Assembly: GCA_002298885.1 (NCBI GenBank)
Contig: DBMK01000178.1
Coordinates: 1-12,854, forward strand
DNA: 12,854 nt
From: Anaerolineaceae bacterium UBA700
GTDB taxonomy: Bacteria; Chloroflexota; Anaerolineae; Anaerolineales; Anaerolineaceae
Direction: 5' to 3'
Shown here: positions 7,503-12,854 of the stretch, piece after piece
Layout: each line of letters begins with the position of its first letter
How positions within the stretch are numbered: position 1 is the stretch's first letter
Program-made: the position numbers and the translations under genes
Notes under the pieces: generated by a model
What the model was told of the DNA's origin: nothing
The model's database searches: none
The model's input: the letters and a program-made list of their open reading frames with translations, nothing else

Positions 7503-8620
7503 ATTCAATTTCGGTAATCCCAGGTACAACCAATGTCCATCTCCTAAATTTACCAGAGCCATCCATCACCTCTCCTGACGAGATCAAGCTGCGCGTCATC
7601 CGGGTTGGCATCTGCGGGACGGACCGAGAAGAGGTCCAGGGCGGAAGAGCCGATGCCCCTGCAGGTCAAACTGAATTAGTTATCGGTCACGAGATGTTTG
7701 GCGAGGTCGTTGAGGTTGGAAAGGCGGTCACGCGAGTCCAACCCGGGGATTTTGCAGTTTTCACCGTCCGGCGCGGCTGCGGCAAATGCCTTCCATGCCT
7801 TATGAATCGTTCCGATATGTGCCTGACAGGCCAATATCTCGAACGCGGCATTAAAGGTCTGAACGGGTATCAGGCCGAACTCGTTGTAGATAAAGAGCAG
7901 TATGTGGTCCAGATCCCTGCCGCGCTCGAGAAAGTTGGGGTGCTGTGCGAGCCGCTGTCCGTTGCCGAAAAGGCGATCGACGAAGCAGTCCGGCTGCAGC
8001 AGGCCCGCCTGCCGGATGCCCAGGCGACCCCGGATTGGCTGCACAACCGGCGCTGCCTGGTGGCTGGACTGGGGCCGATCGGCCTGCTTGCGGCACTGGT
8101 GCTGCGCCTGCGGGGAGCTGAGGTATACGGCCTGGATATTGTCGATTCCGATTCCCAGCGCCCACAATGGTTGAAATGGATCGGCGGCAAGTACCTGGAC
8201 GGGCGCCAGGTGAAAGCAGACCAGGTCGACGATCAAATTGGAGCAGTGGAGCTGATCTTTGAAAGCACCGGGATTGCTTCCCTTGAGTTTAACCTGTTGG
8301 ATGCACTGGCGCCCAACGGTATCTATGTATTGACCGGAATCCCCGGCGGCGACCGTCCGCTTGAGATTCCCGGTTCGGAGTTGATCCGCCAACTGGTACT
8401 GGATAACCAGGTGATGGTTGGCAGCGTGAATGCAGCCCGCGACCATTATCAAATGGCCGTGAATGACCTTCTGTCTGCCAGCCTGGTGTGGGGCGATCAC
8501 GTGCAGAAACTCATTACCCACCATTTTCCATATCCTGATTTTCAGGCTGCATTCAATCAAAACTTGCAAGATTCAATCAAAGTAGTGGTCGAGTGGGATC
8601 TGAAGAACGGAAAGGAATGA
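7499..8620 (+). CDS. gdh: Zinc-dependent glucose 1-dehydrogenase-like medium-chain dehydrogenase
   Basis: This 373-residue enzyme probably oxidises glucose (perhaps other aldoses) at C1 to the lactone with NAD(P)+. It resembles archaeal glucose dehydrogenases. Catalytic-zinc residues are C39 (GICGTD), H64/E65 (GHE) and E151 (CEPLSVAEKAI). A structural-zinc lobe C94-x2-C97-x2-C100-x7-C108 follows RRG, as in the Sulfolobus enzyme. The Rossmann motif is GLGPIG at 190-195, and the second strand ends GLD at 211-213. That acidic D213 favours NAD+ over the NADP+ preference of Asn-Arg-Arg type enzymes, which is inference. I chose ATG at 7499: AAGGA lies 5 nt upstream, it overlaps the transporter stop, and earlier in-frame codons run inside the transporter gene and give unlikely sequence. 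The glucoamylase start follows one base after the stop. Confidence 0.87.
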   Translation: MNSISVIPGTTNVHLLNLPEPSITSPDEIKLRVIRVGICGTDREEVQGGRADAPAGQTELVIGHEMFGEVVEVGKAVTRVQPGDFAVFTVRRGCGKCLPCLMNRSDMCLTGQYLERGIKGLNGYQAELVVDKEQYVVQIPAALEKVGVLCEPLSVAEKAIDEAVRLQQARLPDAQATPDWLHNRRCLVAGLGPIGLLAALVLRLRGAEVYGLDIVDSDSQRPQWLKWIGGKYLDGRQVKADQVDDQIGAVELIFESTGIASLEFNLLDALAPNGIYVLTGIPGGDRPLEIPGSELIRQLVLDNQVMVGSVNAARDHYQMAVNDLLSASLVWGDHVQKLITHHFPYPDFQAAFNQNLQDSIKVVVEWDLKNGKE

Positions 8621-8621
8621 A

Positions 8622-11027
8622 ATGAGCGAATCCACTTTTGCCCCAGGCGCCCCGGGTATTCTTCCCCGCTGGACCTCCAGCGCAAAGAGCGGCGTGGGAA
8701 CGGCCTTGAATTCGGCCAGCCACGTCTGGTTTACCCTGAGCCACGGGATCTTTAACGAAATCTATTACCCCAGGCTGGACCAGGCTTGCATTCGGGATAT
8801 GGGTATGATTGTTACGGATGGGAAAGCCTTTTTCTCGGAAGAAAAACGCAGCACGACCCAGGAAGTGGCCTCGCTGGCGGATAACGTGCCGGCCTACCGG
8901 CTGGTGAACCGCTGCGTGGAAGGGCGATACCGGATTGAAAAGGAGATTTGGTCCGACCCCCAGCGTGACGTCGTTCTGCAGGCCACCCGCTTTATCCCCC
9001 TGGTCGGTGAAATTGGGGATTACCACCTCTACGTGCTGCTGGCCCCACACATCGGCAACCAGGGGAGCAATAATTCTGCCTGGGTCGGTGATTACAAGGG
9101 CGTCCCGATGCTGATGGCAGAGCGGGGCTCGGATGCCCTGGCCCTGGCAGCCAGCGTGCCCTGGCTCAAACGTTCGGTGGGTTTCGTGGGCGTCTCGGAT
9201 GGCTGGCAGGATATAAGCCAGCATTTCCAGATGGAATGGATCTATGAGCGGGCTGAGAACGGCAATGTAGCCCTGGTCGGCGAGATCGATCTCAAGGCCA
9301 CCGGCGGCAGCTTTGTGCTGGCGCTGGGTTTCGGGGGCAATTACGCCGAGGCGGCGCAGCGCGTCCTATCCTCCCTATACACCGGGTTTGAAAATACGCG
9401 GCAGGCGTACATCGCCGAATGGCGCGCCTGGCAGAAGTCGCTGGTCGAGCTTGGCCCACGCCCGGTGGGGCAGGTGGACCTGTATCGGGTCAGCACTGCG
9501 GTAGCGCGCATCCATGAGGCCAAGGCATTTCCGGGCGGGCTGATCGCCAGTCTCTCGATCCCTTGGGGATTCGCCAAGGGGGACGATGACCTGGGCGGTT
9601 ACCACCTGGTCTGGCCGCGCGACCTGGCGGAAATGGCCGGCGGGCTGCTGGCGGTGGGCGCCCATGAGGACGCCCGCCGGGTGGTGGGATACCTTCAGTC
9701 CACCCAGGAGGAGGATGGACATTGGCCGCAAAACATGTGGCTGGATGGCAGGCCCTATTGGAACGGCATCCAAATGGACGAAACGGCCTTCCCCATTCTG
9801 CTGGTTGACCTGGCCCGGCGCGAGAAGGCCCTGGCTCCCACACAATTGGCCGGCCTGTGGCCAATGGTGCGCCGGGCGGCCAGTTTCCTGGTTAAAAACG
9901 GCCCGGTGACCCAGCAGGACCGCTGGGAGGAAGATCCGGGCTATTCACCCTTCACCCTGGCAGTGGAAATCGCCGGCCTGCTGGCGGCGGCCGACCTGGC
10001 GCAGGCCAACAACGAGCCGGAAGTGGCCGACTATTTACGCCAGACGGCGGATGCCTGGAATGACTCGATCGAGCGCTGGATTTATGTGACCGGAACGCCT
10101 CTGGCAAGAAAGATGAAAGTGAAGGGCTATTACGTGCGGGTAGCCGTGCCAGATTCGTCCGGGGCGGCTTCGCCAAAACATGGATTCGTCCCGATTAAGA
10201 ACCGGCCGCCGGGCGAGAGCAACGAGCGCGCAGCAGGCATCGTCTCTCCGGATGCGCTGGCCCTGGTGCGTTTTGGACTGCGCGCCCCGGATGACGCGCG
10301 CATCCTGGACACGCTGAAGGTAATCGATGCCCTGCTAAAGGTGGAGACGCCTTTCGGACCGGCCTGGCATCGTTATAACGACGATGGCTATGGTGAGCAC
10401 GAAGACGGCAGTCCGTTTGATGGCACCGGGATCGGGAGGGCCTGGCCGCTGCTGGCCGGCGAGCGGGCGCATTATGCCCTGGCAGCCGGCGACCGTCCCG
10501 AAGCGGAACGCCTGCTGGGAGTGCTGGAGGCCTTTGCCAACCCGGGCGGCTTGCTGCCTGAGCAGGTGTGGGACGCAGCAGACATCCCGGAGCGGGAGTT
10601 ATTTTTCGGAAAGGCATCCGGTTCTGCCATGCCTTTGGGTTGGGCGCACGCCGAGTACCTCAAGCTGCTGCGCTCGCTGCGTGACGGGCGAGTCTTCGAT
10701 CTTCCCACGCAGCCTGTAAAGCGCTATCTTGCGGATAAGACCGGCTCGCCGTTTGCGATCTGGCGCTTCAACAATAAAGCGCGCTCGATGCCTGCCGGAA
10801 AGACTCTGCGAATCGAGTGCTTTTCGCCCGCCACGGTCTCGTGGAGCCGGGACAACTGGGCCACCCGAGAAAGTATTTCTGCACGCCCGACCGGGTTGGG
10901 GGTATCCATCGTCGACGTGCCGACGGAGAAACTGCCGGCGGGGAGCGAGGTTGGGTTCACCTTTTTCTGGCCGGAGGAGAACCGTTGGGAAGGAAAGAAT
11001 TACAGCATAAAAATTGAGCGGGAATAA
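8622..11027 (+). CDS. GH15 glucoamylase (glucan 1,4-alpha-glucosidase), apparently cytoplasmic
   Basis: This 801-residue enzyme releases glucose from non-reducing ends of alpha-glucans. It has the prokaryotic glucoamylase/glucodextranase layout: an N-terminal beta-sandwich (about 10-275, beginning GILPRWTSSAKSGVGTA), an (alpha/alpha)6 catalytic barrel (about 285-690) and a C-terminal beta-rich domain (about 695-801). Active-site segments are HLVWPRDLAEMAGG (328-341), RWEEDPGYSPFT (434-445) with predicted general acid E436, and LLPEQVWD (644-651) with predicted general base E647. There is no signal peptide or N-terminal membrane segment, so it most likely acts inside the cell on glycogen or imported maltodextrins. 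ATG at 8622 has AAAGGA 5 nt upstream and starts one base after the glucose dehydrogenase stop. Bond preference (alpha-1,4 versus alpha-1,6 or dextran ends) is not certain. Confidence 0.93.
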   Translation: MSESTFAPGAPGILPRWTSSAKSGVGTALNSASHVWFTLSHGIFNEIYYPRLDQACIRDMGMIVTDGKAFFSEEKRSTTQEVASLADNVPAYRLVNRCVEGRYRIEKEIWSDPQRDVVLQATRFIPLVGEIGDYHLYVLLAPHIGNQGSNNSAWVGDYKGVPMLMAERGSDALALAASVPWLKRSVGFVGVSDGWQDISQHFQMEWIYERAENGNVALVGEIDLKATGGSFVLALGFGGNYAEAAQRVLSSLYTGFENTRQAYIAEWRAWQKSLVELGPRPVGQVDLYRVSTAVARIHEAKAFPGGLIASLSIPWGFAKGDDDLGGYHLVWPRDLAEMAGGLLAVGAHEDARRVVGYLQSTQEEDGHWPQNMWLDGRPYWNGIQMDETAFPILLVDLARREKALAPTQLAGLWPMVRRAASFLVKNGPVTQQDRWEEDPGYSPFTLAVEIAGLLAAADLAQANNEPEVADYLRQTADAWNDSIERWIYVTGTPLARKMKVKGYYVRVAVPDSSGAASPKHGFVPIKNRPPGESNERAAGIVSPDALALVRFGLRAPDDARILDTLKVIDALLKVETPFGPAWHRYNDDGYGEHEDGSPFDGTGIGRAWPLLAGERAHYALAAGDRPEAERLLGVLEAFANPGGLLPEQVWDAADIPERELFFGKASGSAMPLGWAHAEYLKLLRSLRDGRVFDLPTQPVKRYLADKTGSPFAIWRFNNKARSMPAGKTLRIECFSPATVSWSRDNWATRESISARPTGLGVSIVDVPTEKLPAGSEVGFTFFWPEENRWEGKNYSIKIERE

Positions 11028-11121
11028 TTTTTATTGAATCTTTCTGTTTTTTAAGGGTTAGCGGGTAACCAATGCCCGCGCGGACATATTTCTACATGGC
11101 GTAGATCATGAGGAGGGAGCA
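11028..11121 (+). other. Intergenic spacer between glucoamylase and CFA-synthase genes
   Basis: These 94 nt separate two co-directional genes. They contain alternative small stems: GGTTA/TAACC (11056-11060 with 11066-11070) and GCGGG/CCCGC (11061-11065 with 11075-11079), which share bases and cannot both form. A T-run (11047-11052) precedes them instead of following, so this is not a standard terminator. No good promoter is visible. Whether the downstream gene is in the same transcript is open. Confidence 0.4.
11111..11116 (+). promoter_or_regulatory. Strong Shine-Dalgarno sequence of the CFA-synthase gene
   Basis: A full AGGAGG lies 5 nt before ATG at 11122. It is the best ribosome-binding site in the window and fixes the start codon. 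Confidence 0.8.
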
Positions 11122-12411
11122 ATGAGTGCATTAAAGATGGTCAAGACCAAAGATGCCGTTGAGCTGACCCTGCAGCTCCTGGGCGAATTGTTTTCCGGCC
11201 ATTCCGAGCGCTTCGGGGTGCGGCTTTGGGATGGGACTGTCTGGCCGGACGACCGGCCCAAACGTGCGACCCTTGTTCTCAATCATCCTGGTGCGCTACG
11301 TGCCATGCTTCTGCCCGGCACAGAGATCGCCCTGGGTGAAGCTTATCTGTACAACGATATCGACATCGAGGGCGATTTCCTGGCTGTTTTCGATTGGGCG
11401 AACGAACTGGCACGGTATACTTCAAACTGGAAGAACAAGCTCAACGTAGGGCGCGACCTGATGCGCCTGCCCAACCAGATGAATGCGCACGTGTCCCGCC
11501 GCGGACCGGCCAAACTGAATGGAAAACGCCACTCCCTCGAGCGCGACCGCCAGGCGGTTGCCTATCATTACAATGTCTCGAACGATTTTTTCGCCCTTTT
11601 CCTGGGTAAACGCATGGTCTACACCTGCGCCTATTTCCGCAGCCCCGAAGACAGTCTGGACCAGGCCCAGGAGCAAAAGCTCGAACACATCTGCCGCAAG
11701 TTGCGCCTTAAACCGGGACAGCGCCTGCTGGATATCGGCTGCGGCTGGGGCGGGTTGGTCCTCTACGCTGCCGAAAAGTACGGGGTCGACGCCACCGGGG
11801 TGACCCTCTCACAACCCCAGGTCGAGCTGGCCAACCAGCGCATAGCTTCGTCGGGCCTGGGGGAGCGCTGCCGGGTCCAGCAGCGCGATTACCGCGAAGT
11901 TGACGAGACCTACGATGTTCTGGTGAGTATTGGGATGTTTGAGCAGGAGGGCGAGGACCAGCTCCCGGTCTATTTCCAGCATGCCAACCATATCCTGCGC
12001 CCGGGCGGGGTCTTCCTCAACCACGGCATCGCCCGACGGGTGAACGAGCCGACCTGGGATCCACGGGCTTTCAGCGACGCTTATGTCTTCCCGGACGGCG
12101 AATTATCGCCGATCTCTCACACGTTGCGCGTGGCGGAGGAAAGCGGTTTTGAGGTTCGGGATGTAGAGAGCCTGCGCGATCATTACATCCAGACCATCAT
12201 ACGGTGGATTGGCAACCTGGAAAACCGGCACGCCGACGCGCTTGCCTATGTCGATGAACCTACCTACCGGGTCTGGCGGGCTTATATGTCAGCCTCCGAG
12301 TTCGGTTTTCGTAGCGGCCGTTTAAACCTCTACCAGTCCTTGCTGTTCAAACCGGAAGGCCCAGGCCCGAGCGGACTGCCCCTGACCCGTGAGGATTGGT
12401 ACCGTCCTTGA
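11122..12411 (+). CDS. cfa: Cyclopropane-fatty-acyl-phospholipid synthase family methyltransferase
   Basis: This 429-residue SAM-dependent enzyme belongs to the family that adds a methylene bridge (or methyl group) to double bonds of membrane phospholipid acyl chains. The N-terminal lipid-binding region (about 1-145) includes LGEAYLYNDIDIEGD at 71-85. The catalytic part has YHYNVSNDFFALFLG (148-162), YTCAYF with C169, the SAM-binding loop LDIGCGWGGL (203-212), GVTLSQPQVELA (226-237), E274 in GMFEQEG, H301/I303 and Y355. C169, E274, H301, I303 and Y355 match the bicarbonate-site residues of the E. coli enzyme. The usual MFEHVG reads MFEQEG, so the His after the key Glu is Gln. Length is close to the family norm, slightly longer than E. 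coli. The product could instead be a methylated (tuberculostearate-like) fatty acid. It is separated by 94 nt from the glucoamylase gene and may be transcribed independently. Confidence 0.92.
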   Translation: MSALKMVKTKDAVELTLQLLGELFSGHSERFGVRLWDGTVWPDDRPKRATLVLNHPGALRAMLLPGTEIALGEAYLYNDIDIEGDFLAVFDWANELARYTSNWKNKLNVGRDLMRLPNQMNAHVSRRGPAKLNGKRHSLERDRQAVAYHYNVSNDFFALFLGKRMVYTCAYFRSPEDSLDQAQEQKLEHICRKLRLKPGQRLLDIGCGWGGLVLYAAEKYGVDATGVTLSQPQVELANQRIASSGLGERCRVQQRDYREVDETYDVLVSIGMFEQEGEDQLPVYFQHANHILRPGGVFLNHGIARRVNEPTWDPRAFSDAYVFPDGELSPISHTLRVAEESGFEVRDVESLRDHYIQTIIRWIGNLENRHADALAYVDEPTYRVWRAYMSASEFGFRSGRLNLYQSLLFKPEGPGPSGLPLTREDWYRP

Positions 12412-12453
12412 GATAAGCCGCAGCCTGAGCAGATACTCCGGCGATATCTTTCC

Positions 12454-12478
12454 TTCCGCCAGTCCATAATTGGCGGAA
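12454..12478 (+). terminator. Hairpin after the CFA-synthase gene, possible terminator
   Basis: TTCCGCCA (12454-12461) pairs perfectly with TGGCGGAA (12471-12478) across a 9-nt loop, 43 nt after the stop codon at 12411. The downstream bases are AT-rich (TATATTGATT) but not a proper T-run. It could be a weak terminator or an operator for the next gene. Confidence 0.4.
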
Positions 12479-12482
12479 TATA

Positions 12483-12539
12483 TTGATTCCTGAAAAATAA
12501 ATATAATTAATTTAACGACCCCAGGCGGAACAGTATATT
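12483..12539 (+). promoter_or_regulatory. AT-rich promoter candidates for the small downstream gene
   Basis: A perfect TATAAT lies at 12502-12507, but the nearest -35-like element, TTGATT (12483-12488), is only 13 bp away, too close for a classical pair. A second set is TTAACG (12512-12517) with TATATT (12534-12539) at a 16-bp spacer. That set would start transcription about 12 nt before the TTG at 12559. The sharp AT-rich change fits a promoter region, but the exact element is uncertain. Confidence 0.35.
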
Positions 12540-12558
12540 TACCTTCAACAGGCACAGG

Positions 12559-12834
12559 TTGAACGCCAAAATTCAGTTCAAACTCAACGGTGGGCATTTC
12601 GTTTTCAGGCAGTATCCACTGCTGGAGCCGGTGCCGCGCAACCAGGTGTATCACATTTTGCTGGATTATTCGGAGAAGCGCAGCGGGAGGCTGCGGGCGG
12701 TGTGCGGCTACGCCCCGGAAGATTACGCCTGGAAGGACGTGGGCAGACTGCTGGAACTGCCCGAGTCTAACGTATGCTCCAAGTGCGAACGGCTGGCCCG
12801 CAAACGCAGAGTCCTTTTAGAGATCGTGGGATAA
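12559..12834 (+). CDS. Small unrecognised protein with a His/Cys3 zinc-site pattern
   Basis: I do not recognise this 91-residue protein. Its sequence has a spaced H32, C49-G, then C73-x2-C76 pattern (VYH, AVCG, NVCSKCE), which looks like a small zinc-ribbon type site. The C-terminus is basic (RLARKRRVLL). The general layout resembles small H-C-CxxC proteins of the DUF3039 kind, though I cannot claim membership. There is no signal peptide or membrane segment. The only reasonable start is TTG at 12559; the in-frame region upstream to the stop codon at 12508 has no ATG or GTG, and the ribosome-binding site is weak (CAGG just upstream). Codon use is GC-rich at third positions, like the neighbours, which supports a real gene. 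The window ends 20 nt after its stop. Confidence 0.6.
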   Translation: MNAKIQFKLNGGHFVFRQYPLLEPVPRNQVYHILLDYSEKRSGRLRAVCGYAPEDYAWKDVGRLLELPESNVCSKCERLARKRRVLLEIVG

Positions 12835-12835
12835 A

Positions 12836-12849
12836 TATTTTTAAAAATA
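12836..12849. repeat. AT-only perfect palindrome at the right edge
   Basis: TATTTTTAAAAATA is a 14-bp perfect palindrome right after the stop codon of the small gene. With no GC pairs it would be a weak hairpin. It may be part of a terminator or the next promoter, which lies outside the window. Confidence 0.3.
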
Positions 12850-12854
12850 GATGC

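Noticed and set aside
7676..8569. 297-residue minus-strand open frame opposite the glucose dehydrogenase
   Set aside because: No domain is recognisable, and the plus strand encodes a clear enzyme with intact zinc and Rossmann motifs.
8577..9224. 215-residue minus-strand open frame opposite the glucoamylase N-terminus
   Set aside because: Antisense shadow; composition and lack of motifs do not support a gene.
11056..11079. Terminator between glucoamylase and CFA-synthase genes
   Set aside because: The stems are only 5 bp, compete with each other, and the T-run lies before them instead of after.
12322..12654. 110-residue minus-strand open frame across the CFA-synthase end and the small gene
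   Set aside because: It overlaps two better-supported plus-strand genes and the hairpin between them, and shows no recognisable motif. The AT-rich middle part gives poor codon use.

Overview
This 12.9 kb window is a GC-rich (roughly 60 %), densely coded bacterial segment with a short AT-rich divergent intergenic region near its middle. No rRNA, tRNA, CRISPR array, insertion sequence or phage gene was seen. Three things point to Chloroflexota, perhaps Anaerolineae: the gene families, a large PAS/GAF/HD-GYP sensor, and a CCCC/GGGG-rich hairpin repeat of a kind common in intergenic DNA of that phylum. This placement is inference from style, not proof.

Left part, minus strand, 5957 down to about 60: a three-gene signalling operon. 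It runs cheW, then a transmembrane methyl-accepting chemotaxis protein with two HAMP domains, then a 1043-residue protein with a receiver-like domain, PAS, three GAF domains and a C-terminal HD-GYP domain. The gaps are only 13-20 nt, each start has a Shine-Dalgarno sequence, and the operon ends at a very strong hairpin (67-105). No cheA, cheR, cheB or cheY is present, so the receptor/CheW pair must use a CheA encoded elsewhere or act otherwise. The receiver-like domain has Glu where the phospho-accepting Asp should be, while the HD-GYP domain keeps its metal and signature residues. This suggests a c-di-GMP phosphodiesterase controlled by ligand binding or array contact, not by classical phosphotransfer.

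Middle, 5958-6209: a 252-nt AT-rich divergent promoter region with several inverted repeats. The rightward operon may begin with a leaderless GTG start only 7 nt after a TATAAC box.

Right part, plus strand, 6210-11027: a tightly coupled operon of a 12-helix major facilitator transporter, a zinc-dependent glucose 1-dehydrogenase-like enzyme and a GH15 glucoamylase with no signal peptide. The last two form a plausible cytoplasmic route: alpha-glucan (glycogen or imported maltodextrin) to glucose to gluconolactone, feeding a non-phosphorylated Entner-Doudoroff type pathway. The transporter's substrate is unknown. Next come a cyclopropane-fatty-acid synthase family methyltransferase (11122-12411) with its own strong ribosome-binding site, and a small unrecognised protein with a His/Cys3 zinc-site pattern (12559-12834).

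Nothing here amounts to a clearly new system. The most interesting candidates are the CheA-less cheW/receptor/HD-GYP operon with its altered receiver, the transporter/glucose dehydrogenase/glucoamylase operon, and the small His/Cys3 protein.
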